Positions 10,266 through 21,970 are shown, counted from the first letter of the stretch. The stretch: 64,000 nucleotides of DNA from Tenrec ecaudatus (GCF_050624435.1 NC_134531.1:258244812-258308811), one strand, 5' to 3'. Made by a program: numbers and translations. The notes: a model not told the origin generated them from the letters alone.

Positions 10266-10997
10266 CACACCAGCCTGAGGACAATTGCCACCAGGCAGAG
10301 GACAGATACGACTCCACCTTCCATGCTTTTTTATTTTTTTAACCCTCATCTGACCCTGACCCACAGTACTCTCCTTCGCTGCTGGGTCCGAAGATTCATT
10401 GTGAGCGCCACTCAGAACTCACAGGCAACGCTTATAATTGTGGGGGCTGAAAAGGAAAGCGAGCAGGTTATGAAGCGATAAGGATGCACGCCTTTTGTCT
10501 GCTCTAGCTCCTCTTCTCATCCAGGCCATGCCCATGTCTCGTTTTGGTCTTCAGCCTCTAGGCCACATGGGCCCTTGGCCTCTGCCCTGAACAGTCCAGT
10601 GCCATAATACTCTTGTATCACTGATGGTTGTCCAAAGGGCACCCCACTGGGCAAGTCAGCCTCCTTCCCAATGGCATTCGACTTTCTTCTGCCTGTGGGA
10701 GGGAAGCCAGTCCAACCCCTGGTCTTGGCCTCTGTTGCCACGGCCACTTCACACAAGGATCTCTGTTGGGGTGGCTCTTCTTTTTTTGATGGTCAGGGCA
10801 CTCTGTCTTCCTGCCTCGGAGATGGCTCATTCACATACCCAGTGGCATGGCCAAACGGGTCCCATTAGGTATTTTTAGCCCTATTCTTTATGAAACATAG
10901 CAGGAGTTTCTCAATCTGCTGAGTGAATTCCAATTGCCAACCTTTAGGGTAACAATCTATATTTATTTATTTGTAGTTATTATACTTGCAAAACTGT

Positions 10998-11300
10998 GTT
11001 GTTAAGTGCCATCCGTTTGGTTTGGGCTCTTGTTGGCCCTGTAAGTGAACGTCAGAGCGTAACGCTGCCGGATCCTAAAACGATTCCTGTGTTGGAGCCC
11101 ACTGTTGCATCCACCATGTCACTCACTTTGTAAAGCATCTTGCTGTTTGTTATTGACCCTCTTCCAAGTACAATGTCCTTCTGCAGGGATTGGTCCCTCC
11201 TAATAACATCCAAGTCAGAGAGAAAATTCTGGCATCCTCACTGACAGAAGTATTTTCGGTGGACTTATTCCGAGAGAGATTTGTTAGTTTTCAGCGCTCT
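10998..11300 (-). mobile_element. RTE LINE 3' end, part 1
   Basis: 'gttgttaagtgccatccgtt' opens the complement of the RTE 3' end, with 'agtacaatgtccttctgcag' and 'ggattggtccctcctaataa' following in order. The copy continues at 11851 after a solo LTR. Confidence 0.75.
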
Positions 11301-11305
11301 GTGGT

Positions 11306-11845
11306 TGTGTTAGCTTGGGTGCCATAGACACACATATGTGTATCAGAGGTGTACATACAAGAGCAACTGACTATTGAGAAAACACCCCAGCCCAGATCAA
11401 GTCCGTAAGTCCAATATTGGTCCATATGTCCAACACCAATCTATAAAGTCCTTTTCAGACTCTTGAAACTTTCAATGATGTCTAATGCAGGACAATCCAG
11501 GTCAGTGGGTGCAGTCTTGTGGATCCAGTGGCTGTAGAAGCATCTCAGCGCTGGCAGGGGTCTCCACTTCGCTCCTCCAGTTCCCAGGGCACAGGGTCTA
11601 TCTGCAGAATGCCAAGTGTCTTGTCAGTAGAGCGCCTCTCAGGGAGTGAGCAGATTGAGCAGAGAGAAAGAGTCTCTCCTCCAATCCTCCAAGGTAGAAA
11701 TCCAGGAGTACCCAGAATACTCAAGGGAAGGCCATGCCCACACAGAAGTCTCATTGACTGTGACCCAATTGACAAACTACACTTCATCCCTTCAATCTTA
11801 ATCCTCTCAACTACAAAACTGACATCAAATTATGTAACTATCACA
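11306..11845 (-). mobile_element. Solo ERVL-like LTR with 5-bp target duplication
   Basis: A 540-bp LTR from TGTGTTAG to TATCACA, flanked by GTGGT on both sides (11301-11305 and 11846-11850). It interrupts a minus-strand RTE copy whose sequence continues cleanly across the insertion. No internal retroviral sequence remains. Confidence 0.85.
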
Positions 11846-11850
11846 GTGGT

Positions 11851-12093
11851 ACATTCAATATTCTTTGCCCATATCATAATCTAAAGGTCTCAGTGGTTCC
11901 TCTCTATTACTTATTCATTGTCAACCTGTGATATGCAATATAAGGTGACTGCAAAGGTCATGGCTTGGGTTAGGTGCATCTTGGTCCTCAAAATGTCATT
12001 AATGAGACCTTTTGTGGCAGACTTGCCCAATAAAATGCATCCTCTGGTTACTGCCTCCATGAGTGTTAATTGTGGACCCAAGGAAAATGAAAT
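11851..12093 (-). mobile_element. RTE LINE 3' half, part 2
   Basis: Complement gives 'cacctaacccaagccatgac' and 'gattgacaatgaataa'-like blocks, i.e. RTE ORF2 sequence downstream of the RT domain. Confidence 0.7.
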
Positions 12094-12099
12094 CAGTGC

Positions 12100-12477
12100 C
12101 GATTTAAAGTATTCTACTTATTGGGCAAAGAAAACCAAAGAGAAGAATGTGCTGAACATTTCACAAGCTGACGGAATTGAAGGAGAAAATTCAAGCCTCA
12201 TGTTGAAATATTGAAGTAGTCTAGCAGCAAACGAGTGAACAATCCATGAATCATGAAAACAAGAAAAGCAAAAACAGAATCAATATACCAAAAAAAAAAA
12301 AATCAGCTGATGTTCAACTACTTCAGAAGCATACCATAGGATCAAGAACCTATGATACTGAAAAAAGAAGTCCAAGCTATACTGCCGGTATTAGCCAAGA
12401 ACAAAGTTCCAGGAATTGATGGAATACCAACGGATATATTTCAATGAGAGGACATAATGCTGCAAGAGCGAAGTCAT
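12100..12477 (+). mobile_element. RTE LINE copy, part 1 (before RT domain)
   Basis: 'agccaagaacaaagttccag' and 'gaattgatggaataccaacg' correspond to the conserved KNKAPGIDGIP region just before the RT palm. A family B copy interrupts it at 12478. Confidence 0.75.
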
Positions 12478-14477
12478 TTTTTAAATCATTTTATTGGGGG
12501 GTCATAAAACTCATCACAATCCATACATACATCAATTGTGTGAAGCACATTTGTACATTCATTGCCCTCATCATTCTCAAAACATTTGCTCTCCACCTAA
12601 GCCCCTGGCATCAGGTCCTCATTTTCCCCCTCCCTCCCTGTTCCCCCTCCCTCATGAACCCTTGATAATTTATAAATTATATTTTGTCATATCTTGCCCT
12701 GTCCGACGTCTCCCTTCATCCACTTTTCTCTTGTCCATCCCCCAAGGAAGAGATCACATGTAGATCCTTGTAATCGGTTCCACCTTTTCAACCCACCCTC
12801 CTTCCACCCTCTCAGTATCGCCACTCACACCACTCCTGAAGGGATCATCTGCCCTAGATTCCCTGTGTTTCCAGTTCCTATCTGTACCAGTGTATATCCT
12901 CTGGTCTAGCCAGATTTGTAAGGTAGAATTGGGATCATGATAGTGGGGGGAGGGGAGCGCATTTAGGAACTAGAGGAAAGTTGTATGTTTCATCAGTGCT
13001 ACATCGCACCCTGACTGGCTCATCTCCTCCCGAAAACCCTTCTGTAAGGGGATGGCCAGTGGCCTGCATATGGGCTTTGGGTCTCCACTCCACACTCCCC
13101 CACTCATTCACAATGTTATGATTTTTTGTTCTGATAATGCCTGATACCTGATCCCTTCAACACCTTGTGATCTCACAGGCTGGTGTGCTTGTTCCATGTA
13201 GGCTTTGTTGCTTCTGAGCTAGATGGCCGCTTGTTTACCTACAAGCTGTTAAGACCCCAGACACTATTATCTTTTGATAGCTGGGCACCATCAGCTTTCT
13301 TCACCACATTTGCTTATCCACCCATTTGTCTTCAGCGATCATATCAGGGAGGTGAGCACACAAGGAAATTATTTTTTTGTTATTTGATGCCTGAGAACTG
13401 ATCCCTTCGACACCACATGATCACGCAGGCTCTGTGCTTCTTCCATGTGGACTTTGTTGCTTCTGAGCTAGATAGCCACTTGTATACCTTCAAGTCTTTA
13501 AGATACCAGACAGTATAACTTTTGTTAGCCGGGCACCGTCAGCTTTCTTCACCACAGTTACTTATCCACCCGCTTTGTCTTAAGCAATTGTGTCTGGAAG
13601 GTGAGCATCATAGAATGCCAATTTAATAGCAGAAAGTATTCTTGCATTGAAGGTGTACTTGAGTGGAAGCCCAATGTCCTTCTGCTACCTTAATACTAAA
13701 CCTATAAATATATGCACATAGATCTACTTCCCAATCCTCATATATAAATATATTTACATATGTACATGCCTTTATTTAGACATCTATACATGCCCTTTAA
13801 CTCCTAGCTCCTTCCTCTATTTCCTTTGACTTTCCTCTTGTCCCACTATCATGCTTAGTCTTCATTTGGGTTTCAGTCATTCCTCTGGGTTACATTACCC
13901 TCGATCACACCCTACCAGGCCTCCTACACCCTCCTCACCACCAATTTGCATCACTTGTTGTTTCCTTGTCCCTGGGTTTGTTAACACCACTACCTTTCCC
14001 CCTGCCTCCCCTTCTCCCATGTCCCCCCAGAACTGTCGGTCCCATTGTTTTCTCCTCCAGATTGTTCATCCAGCCTATTTCATTTAGACAGACCTTGTAC
14101 AAAAACAAGACAGAGCAAAACCAAGCAACAAATAAAACAAAACAACAAGCCAATGACAACAAAACAAAACACAACAGCAAGAAAGAAAAGCTTGTAGTTA
14201 GTACAAGGACTGTTTGTTGGCCCTTTGGAGTGTTTTCCAATTGAGTCTGTTGAGTCACTAAGCCCTGGCCCCTGAGGACTTCGTTGCTCTGTTGCCTTGC
14301 TGTTCTGTTGCACATCCTTAGTGTTTTGCCTCTGTGTGGTGGTCTCAGATCAGGTGGAATTCCCACACTGTGTCTCCAGTATTGTCCCCTGTAGAGCTAT
14401 GGGTCACTGAGGGATGCCATGCCTTATAGTGGGGCCAGCCATGTGGTCCTCTCTGTGGACTGGCTGAAGATCTAAGT
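12478..14477 (-). mobile_element. Family B retroposon, about 2 kb copy with duplicated internal unit
   Basis: The longest uninverted copy of a poly(A) retroposon. On the minus strand it ends with a G-rich tract, 'gagcccccaataaaa' and an A-tail (seen here as 'tcattttattgggggg' at 12490). It has no ORF of note and no coding similarity I recognise. An internal 250-bp unit is present twice (about 13122-13371 and 13372-13621). It interrupts an RTE copy that resumes at 14478. Confidence 0.75.
13122..13621 (-). repeat. Two tandem 250-bp units inside family B
   Basis: 'atcccttc-acacc' occurs at 13151 and again at 13401; 'tttgttgcttctgagctaga' and 'gggcacc-tcagctttcttc' recur at the same spacing. The copies at 40.6 kb and 61.7 kb have the unit once; the copy at 54.2 kb has it twice at 234-bp spacing. 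Confidence 0.8.
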
Positions 14478-14576
14478 CTTACATGCCGAGAAATTGGGAA
14501 GGTTCTGGCCAACTTAACTGGAAGAGATCTGTATTGGTGCCCAATGCAGAATGTGGAAATTATTGAACAGTATCTT
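14478..14576 (+). mobile_element. RTE LINE copy, part 2
   Basis: 'ctggccaacttaactggaag' and 'agatctgtattggtgccc' resume the RTE reading after the family B insertion, up to the solo LTR at 14577. Confidence 0.7.
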
Positions 14577-15144
14577 TGTGGTAGACATATAATCATTTGT
14601 CAATTTGAGGAATAAGAGTGTAGGGGTGGGGTCTAGCCTGTCAATCAGCTCATAGTCAATGAGGCCTCTATGTGGGCATGGCCTTTTCCTGAGAATTCTG
14701 GGCAATCCGGTTTTTCCTCTTTGGAGGCCAGAGATACTTCTCTCTCTCTGCCACTCCCTGGGAGACATTCTGACTGACAAGGCACATGGAACTACCCTAC
14801 TGCCCTGAGCCAGACAAGCCCCATGGATGCAACCAAACCTCTGAAGCCAGAGAAGCTGCAGACCCCTGGCAGCACTGAGATGCTTACAACACCACTAGGC
14901 CCAAAGACTTTCTACCCACTGGCCTGTGAACATCCTGCATTTGGCTTCATTGCTTGTATTTCGTGAGTCTGAAGAGGACTTTATAGCTTGATATCGGACA
15001 TGTGGGCTAATAACAGATTTACAGCCTTGGACTAGACTGGGTTGGGATGTTTTCTTAACATACAACTCTTCTTATATATATACCTTTTTCTTATACACAT
15101 GTGCATCCATGGATTTGTTTCTCTAGCATACCCAGACTAACACA
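14577..15144 (+). mobile_element. Solo ERVL-like LTR
   Basis: 568 bp, TGTGGTAG to CTAACACA, with 'taagagtgtaggggtggggt' near the start and 'ctcttatatatatacctttt' near the end. It interrupts a plus-strand RTE copy: 'gaacagtatc' lies to the left and 'taatttcacatgcaag' to the right. Confidence 0.8.
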
Positions 15145-15860
15145 ATAATTAATTTCACATGCAAGTCAAATTTACTGAAGATAATTCAAAAATGGGCCTA
15201 GGAGTACATTGACAGGAAGCTGCTAGAAATAGAATCAAATTCAGAAGAGTGTGTGAACAAGTGCTATCTTTGCTAATGTCACATGTATCTTGGTTGAAAG
15301 TAGAAAATGCCAGAGACATTTTCCAGGTTTTTTTTCCATTGTCTACAGAGGTATTAACTGTGCAGATCATGACAAACAATAGACAATATTGTGAACAATG
15401 AGAATTCCAGAACAGTTCTTTGTGCTCAGGTGGACCCTATATACACACCAAGACGTAGTCATTTGGACAGAATCAGTAGAGTCTGCCTTATGGAGAATCA
15501 GAAAATGTCCGTCAGAATATTCTTTCACCATTCAATCTTTGTGTTAAGCAAATATGAGAAAGTGGATTACATGAGGAAGAAAACAGCACCAGAATTGGAG
15601 GAAGGTTCATTAGAAAGCTATATATATATATATATATAATAGTTGGAATTCAATACATATATCATTCCATATTTCAGTCACATCAAGTAGGATGTACAAT
15701 TCTGCCCCACAATCAGTTTTCATGCATTCTTTTTCTCCATGGACATTAAGAACTTTTTAAATGCAGGTGAAACCACCTTGCTTGCTGAAAGTGAAGGAAG
15801 AGGAACTGAAGCGCTTACTGTTGAAAATCAGAGAGTTGCAGCATTCAGTATAGATTACAA
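15145..15860 (+). mobile_element. RTE LINE copy, part 3 (RT domain)
   Basis: RTE continues with 'cattgacaggaagctgctag', 'gaagagtgtgtgaac' and, near the end, 'ccttgcttgctgaaagtgaa'. The frame is broken many times and the stretch around the YADD catalytic motif is missing. Confidence 0.7.
15619..15638. repeat. (TA)n microsatellite
   Basis: Ten TA units within an RTE copy. Confidence 0.9.
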
Positions 15861-16103
15861 CTCAAGGTATGGAACCAGATACCCTCACAATGGGATCCAT
15901 AAGCTACATTATGATGGACAAATAGTGACTTTGGATTCTCCAGCTGCCTTTTGAAACCTGTTGTTCAGCTTTTGTACATCGTCATTTCTTCAGTTCATTT
16001 CAATTACTCTGTGTTAAAGAGCAAGTTTCATGGTCTCTTCCGATGTCCATTTTGGTCCCTTTTTTTCTTGTCTGTTTTTAGTGACCCTTTACTTTCTTCA
16101 TGT

Positions 16104-16255
16104 GCAAACCAAACCAACCAAGTTCACTGACACTGAGTTGATTCTGAGTCACAATGACTCTATAGAACAGAAGCTGTGGGTGGTTTTGAATTGCTTACCT
16201 TGTGGTTGGTTGGCAGCCTACTATGTTAATAGGGTTCATCTCACAACCTGTCTGG
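16104..16255 (-). repeat. AfroSINE-like SINE inside an RTE copy
   Basis: 'actgagttgattctgagtca' and 'gttttgaattgcttaccttg' mark a reverse SINE. Its two flanks continue the same minus-strand RTE sequence, so it is a younger insertion. Confidence 0.6.
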
Positions 16256-16519
16256 ACTTTGACTATTAGTAGTCAATGCACAAAATTGCTTCTTGAGACA
16301 GTCTCTAAATTTAAGTGGGATATACACAAGGTGATGCTTTGGCTCTTATAAAAATTTTTTTCTTTAGTTTAAACCTGAATGTGCATGTGAGCAATTCATG
16401 GTCTAGTCTGCAGTCCATCCTTGGCCTTGCTCAGCTGATGATACGGAGTTTTTCCATCTTTTCTTTCTACAGATGTAGTCTGTTTGAATCCGGTGTGTTC
16501 TACTTGTGAGGTCCATGGG

Positions 16520-16690
16520 AATAGTTCATAAAGTCAGGCAAAAGAGGACAAGCCTCAATGAGATAGAGTGGCACCATGGTTGCAACAACAGGTTCAAACA
16601 TGGCAATTGCAAGGAAGGTACAGGACCTGGCAGAGTTTCCTTCTGCTGTGCACAGGTTCGTTATGACTAGGTCCTGACCAGACAGCCCTA
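16520..16690 (+). mobile_element. RTE 3'-end fragment
   Basis: 'atgagatagagtggcaccat', 'ggttgcaacaacaggttcaa' and 'gtacaggacctggcagagtt' match the sense 3' end of RTE, lying within a minus-strand RTE copy. Confidence 0.55.
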
Positions 16691-16834
16691 GACAACCTCA
16701 TGTTTATAATTAGTGTTATTTTTAAAAAGCATCTGCAATGAAGAAGCTGTTGTCTTGGGTTTTCTATCATGTGATCCCCAGAGAGATGTTGCTATCACCC
16801 GCACCGTATTTTGCAACTACTAACCGTTCTTTAA

Positions 16835-16995
16835 GAAGTCCTGGTGGCACAGTGGGTGGCATTGTCTGCTTACCGAAAGATCTGCAGTTCAAATGGACGA
16901 GCTCCTCTGAGACAGAAGGGAGGTGGTCTTCTTCAACAATAGGCATATTAACTAGTGTTTCTTGTAGCCATATGGATAGCACTGATAGCACTGCA
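16835..16995 (+). repeat. AfroSINE-like SINE inside an RTE copy
   Basis: Starts 'aagtcctggtggcacagtgg' and contains 'cgaaagatctgcagttcaaa'. RTE sequence resumes right of it. Confidence 0.65.
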
Positions 16996-17524
16996 TTTCA
17001 GGCTACCCATTGAAGTGCCCTTGACAATGAATGCAATCCCAATCCGCTTCAATTCATCCTGTCTAGCACAGTAGACCACAGGATTATTCAATTCAACTTG
17101 GCTCTATTGCATTTCAGCTCCCAATGCTTAAGTTACTGCTCTTCAAGAGTCCTGCTTCATTTCGGACGATTTTGAACCATCCTAGAATCATGCTTTGTAC
17201 ATTCTATGATTACTAATGTATGTTTGCAGTGGCGTCTTCTCATTTTAAGTCATGCCACCTCAACAACCAAGGTTCTAAAAACTTTGCTCCATCCACGTCA
17301 TTAGCTTCCACTCAGTGGGATTTTGAGGACCATTGTGAAGTCACTTGATTTGAGAAATGATGCAAACTAAGTTTTATCCCCTATACTATGTTTTGAGGTT
17401 TATTTGGAAATAATTTTTCTATGTGTGTTTTTAAAGAAAGTTTGTGTAGCAAATTAGATTCTCATTTACCAATTTCTATACAACTTTTACCATGACATTG
17501 GTTACTTTTTTTTCTACCCCAATC

Positions 17525-17737
17525 CAAAAACCCCCCAAAATTACTGCCATAGAGTTGATGCTGATTCATAGCCACCCTGCAGAGGAGAGTAAAGCTGCTT
17601 TTGTGAGTTCCTGAGGCCGTAAATCTTCATGGAAGTAGAAAGCCCTGTCTTTCTCCCTCGGAGTGGCTGATGGCTTTGAACTGCGCCCACCTGGTGGATT
17701 GCAGCCCAGGGAACCACTGTACCACCAGGGCTCCTAG
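17525..17737 (-). repeat. AfroSINE-like SINE, nearly complete
   Basis: Runs from 'actgccatagagttgatgct' through 'ctgaggccgtaaatcttcat' and 'gtggctgatggctttgaact' to the end 'accaccagggctcct', the complement of the usual 5' end. Confidence 0.8.
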
Positions 17738-17804
17738 GCAAGCCCAAAGCAGTAAGAAAATACTCTTTAAAAAAACAAATTAAGAAGAGGTTAAAAGGGT
17801 TAAA

Positions 17805-19205
17805 AGTAAGCTGAAGAAGCACTGAAAGCATTAACCTGTCTATGCCAGGAATTTTGGAATACGGTGACTTGGTAAATGGACAGGAAGAGACCTGTATTTG
17901 TGCCCATTCCAAAGAAAAGTGACCCAAGAGAATGCTCAAACTATAGAACAATATCAGTGACATCCCATGCAAACAGAATGTTGCTGAAGATCATCCAACA
18001 GTGGTTGCAGCAGTACATTGTCAGGGAACTGCCAGAAGTTCAGGCCGGATTCAGAAGAGGACTTGGGGCAATGGATACCATAGCCAAAGTCAGATGGATC
18101 CTGGTTCAAAGCAGAGAATGCCAAAATGATATTTACGTGTGTTTCACTGACAATGCGAAGGCATTCGACTTGTGTGGACCAAAATAAACTGTGGATAACC
18201 TTGAGAAGAACAGGAGTTCCAGAACACTTCACTGTGCTCAGGGGAAACTGGTATGCATCAAGAGGAAGTTGTGCGAACAGAACAAAGGCATACTGCATGT
18301 TTTAAACTCAGGAAAGGGGTGCATCAGTCTCATGTTCCCTACTATAACTGTTCAATCTGTATGCAGGTCAAATCATCAGAGAAGCTGGATTATACGAAGA
18401 AGAATGTGGCAACAGGATAGGAGGAAGGCTTATTAACAGCCTGCAGTGTGCAGATGACACAACCTTGCCTGCTGAAAGTGAGGACTTCAATCACTTGCTG
18501 ATGACAATCAAGGATTCAAACTTTCAGTCTGGATTGCAACTCAATGTAAAGAAAACAAAAATCCTCACAACTGGACCAATAGGTAAACATCATGATAAAT
18601 GGAGAAAAGGTTGAAGTTGTCATGATTTCATCTTGCCTGGCTCCACAGTCAATGCTCATGGAAACAGCAGTCAAGAGATCCAAAGATGTATTGCATTAGA
18701 GAAACCTGCTGCACAAGACCCCTTTAGAGTACTGAAAGGCAAGGATGTTACTTTGAGGACTAAAATATGCCTGACCCAAGCCATGTTACTCGTCATTGCC
18801 ACATATGTAGGTGAAAGCTGGACACTGAATAAGGAAGACTGAAGAGGAATTGATGCGTTCGAATTGTACTGAAAGTACCATGGACTGTCAAAAGGACAGA
18901 CTAATCTGTGTTGGAAGGCCAGTATGCTCTTTAGAGGCAAGGATGGCAAGACTTCATCTTACATACTTGGAACATATTGTCAGGAGAGACTAGACCCTTA
19001 AGGGCAATAGGGCAATATTCTTGATGAAGGTGATGGGCATTGTAAAAGATGAAGGTCCTTGACGAGATGGGTTGAGGCAGTGGCTGCACCAATGGGCTCA
19101 GGCATCAGAACAATTGTGAAGATGAATCAGGGCCTGGGAGTGTTTTGTTCTGTGGCTCATAGGGTTGCTATGGGTCAGAGCTGATTCAATAGCACCTAAC
19201 AAAAT
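17805..19205 (+). mobile_element. RTE LINE, longest RT-domain copy in the window
   Basis: Translation at 17876-18187 reads VPIPKKSDPRECSNYRTISV, then QAGFRRG and DNAKAFD (RT motif A). Near 18445-18460 the catalytic box reads CADD where YADD is expected. Later blocks include the region ending GESWTLNKED (to 18840) and the 3' end 'gggttgctatgggtcagagc' to 'agcacctaacaaaa'. Stops and shifts separate the pieces. The family is a BovB-related RTE known in Afrotheria. Confidence 0.85.
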
Positions 19206-19224
19206 GTTTCCCTTCTCTGATCTT

Positions 19225-19540
19225 GGATTTTGTAATTTACGATCTTAATATCCCGCAGGCTGATATGCTTCTTCATGTGAACTCAGCTAACTCCTCACTT
19301 AGATGGCTGCTTGTTTTAAGACAAGCTTTTATGACCTCAGATACCATTTTTCCCTGATAGCCAGACACCATCTGATTTCTTCACCACACTTTGCTAAAGC
19401 ACGCACAGCTTCAGTGATTCCTTAACGGGTTGTTCTTAAGTTAGAGCTTACAGTTACATGCAAGTTCAAAACCCATTCATCTATCTAAAGTGTATATCTA
19501 TACATATATATGTATATAATTTTATATATTGAAAAACTTG
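19225..19540 (-). mobile_element. Family B, old internal fragment
   Basis: 'gctgatatgcttcttcatgt', 'agatggctgcttgtttt' and 'gatagccagacaccatctga' match the internal unit but with many changes and without the 3' end. Confidence 0.6.
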
Positions 19541-19774
19541 TTTCTCATCTCTCCCTGTTCATAGCGCGGTTTCAGAAGGATAGACATGTTTTAATTTTTA
19601 GTAAAACAATCTGAAAACCCGTGCTCCTTCAGAAAAGCACAGTAGAGAAACCTGTCACCAGTGTTAGAGAAGCCGTCATTATCATGAGCAATCCTGCCTT
19701 TTAGTTGAAGTGAGAAGTTAGTTAACTGGGGCTCTTGTTTTATTTACATACAGTTCTACAATGACTTGTGAGAA

Positions 19775-20600
19775 CTCCAAAAGACAGTCTTTTGGAGTGG
19801 TGTGGTGAAGCAAAACGACTTGTTCTCCTATCCATAGATTTTCTAAGTTCCACCCAATGACTAAGCCAGATCATGTAAATAAGGTGTAGAAGATTCTAAG
19901 ACAAGGAGTGGTCAGTCTTGCCATTCCATTCACTGGGTACAAGAGTGAGCCATTTCTCAAGCAGAAACAGGAAATTCCACAACTATCAAGAAAGACAATC
20001 CACCAGCGTTTGTGAGCTCTCTGTCCCACATGGCAGAGGCAGCAGCCACCACAGCACTGAGACCACGAGGCAGAACTGTGTGCCAGAGCCCAGGAAGCAC
20101 ACTGTGAGGTGGAGAGGCAGGTGGCCTTCTTGGCCCATGGAATGATGCAGGAGCTAAGGGCCCCATTGAATGATGCAGGAGCTAATGATGCAGGAGCTAA
20201 GTACCATGGACTGTCAAAAGGACAGACTAATCTGTGTTGGAAGGCCAGTATGCCTTACGTGAATAAGAAAATGAGAAATAGCAGCATGCCTACCAGCATG
20301 GTCGAAGAGATGTGTTGCAGATGAAAGAGCTGTATTCTGAACATTGTGTAACCTGTCAGCTTTCCTCATAAGCTCCCAAATTGTGATTATTATTTCTGAG
20401 TTCTGTGTAGCCATTGCAAAAGATTATCGAACCAAGTAGAGAAATAGAGTCCTATGTGAGGGGCAGTTGGTTTTAGAATAAAGGACTTTAGAAAGGTCAG
20501 GGCATGTCTGACCTCTGCCTTGTGATAATCAGTCTGGGGCTGGTTTGGAGTTGGGGGTCTCCTCCCTGCTGACGACAGTGCATCAGACCTGGTCCACACA
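19775..20600 (+). repeat. LTR-like repeat family F, copy 2, carrying an RTE scrap
   Basis: Blocks 'cagtcttgccattcc', 'aactatcaagaaagacaatc', 'tgcctaccagcatggtcgaa' and 'gcatgtctgacctctgcctt' match copy 1 in order. Between them, 20203-20255 is near identical to the RTE segment at 18877-18928 ('taccatggactgtcaaaagg'). A 16-bp unit 'aatgatgcaggagcta' is repeated three times just before it. Confidence 0.55.
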
Positions 20601-21234
20601 CTATTGCTTCAGGTTGGGAAATAAATACAACTTATATTTCTATTCATTTTTACATAATCTTTAAAATTTGCTTAAGGAGTGTATTTAAAAACTGTACCAT
20701 CAAAGGTGGAAAACTAAGCTCTAGCTGCCATAAGCTTCACTGTCAAAATGAGTTTGGATATTTGTGTATGTATATATGTGTGCATATCATACATTTTTCA
20801 ACTCTGACAAGGTGCAGTCTTTTAACTATTGCTATTACTGGAAAATATTTTCCTTCTCTGACAGGTTTCTGTCTTACAGACTCCAGCTTAAAAGGTTTTA
20901 CTTTACATATGTGTGTGCGTGTCTGAAGACCACTGATTTACTTCCCTAGACCGTAAGTTCTATTTCTTCACACAGTAGAGAAGGAATTTACAATGCCGGT
21001 CCAAAGTTAGCAACGATTTTCTTTCTACAGTCCGCTTCTTGCTCACAAGGCACATACCCTTTGTTTTGCTACTTCATATGTTAATTTTAAAAATTTCGTT
21101 TCTTATTGTGAAAGTTTAGAGTAGATCATGTTTTATACTCAGAAAGTCAATTGCAATCCCCTCAATTCAATACCACTCATCTCACCTTTCCCCAGTTTCC
21201 TGCCTCCTCTCCTCCTGTATTAATCCTTCTGGGC

Positions 21235-21970
21235 TTTGTTCTTGGACCAATGCTGTCCTCTTTGTCACACGGGATGAGTTAACTAGGGTGCAGTATAGCA
21301 CTGATGAAACACACAATATTCCTCTGGTTCCTTAAGGCTTCCTCAACACACACACACACACCCACCACCACCACCATGACCCCAATTCTGCCTTTCATTG
21401 CAGGCCTGGCAGGAGCTTGTACACAGGTACAGATAACAGATCAGAACACACGGAATCCAGGTCAGATAAAACCCTCAGAGGCAGAAATGGGAGTAGTGAT
21501 ACCAGGAGGGAAGGGAAAGGGCAGAGGAGGGAGGAAGAAAAACATGGGGGGTTTATTGATTAAATTTATTGAAATCTAATTGGATAACTATTGAATCAAT
21601 GAATATAAATAAGGTTTACACTTTGTAGGTTTTGCATTTTGTATTTTATTTTTCTAAATAATGTGTGACACAACAGTATTATGATATGTATGAATTAAAA
21701 AACAACACTGGTATGAGAAAAAAAGAAAAAGAAAAACACGGGGTAAGGGAAACAGGTCAGTATAAGACATGAAAACAATAATAGCATAATTTATCAAGGG
21801 GTCACAAGGGTGGGAGGGTGGGGGCGGGTAAAAAGAAGAGCTAATACCAAGGGCTCAAATAGAAAATAATGATGGCAACAGTGTACAAATATTCTTGATA
21901 CAATTGATGTATGAATTGTTATACGGTCTGTTAGAACCCACAATAAAATGATCTTTAAAAAAACAAACAA
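21235..21970 (+). mobile_element. Family B retroposon, 3' part
   Basis: 'agggtgcagtatagcactga', 'cccaattctgcctttca', 'atttatcaaggggtcacaag' and 'acccacaataaaatgatctt' with an A-rich end. About 130 bp of unrelated AT-rich sequence sits near 21590-21720. A CA/CCA simple repeat has expanded at 21347-21377. Confidence 0.75.
21347..21377 (+). repeat. (CA)n/(CCA)n simple repeat
   Basis: A short CA run followed by CCA units, inside a family B copy. Confidence 0.85.

Larger units (their letters stand above)
15930..17390 (-). mobile_element. RTE LINE 5' half (endonuclease region) with insertions
   Basis: On the minus strand it matches the endonuclease half of RTE. Blocks from left: 'cgatgtccattttggtccct', 'gacagtctctaaatttaagt', 'ctacagatgtagtctgtttg', 'caatgaagaagctgttgtct', 'ctatcatgtgatccccagag', 'ccatccacgtcattagcttc'. 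SINEs at 16104-16255 and 16835-16995 and an RTE 3' scrap at 16520-16690 interrupt it. Confidence 0.65.

Noticed and set aside
16835-16995. tRNA gene reading of SINE heads
   Set aside because: The tRNA-like 5' parts of AfroSINE copies have decayed boxes and are dispersed repeats, not tRNA genes.
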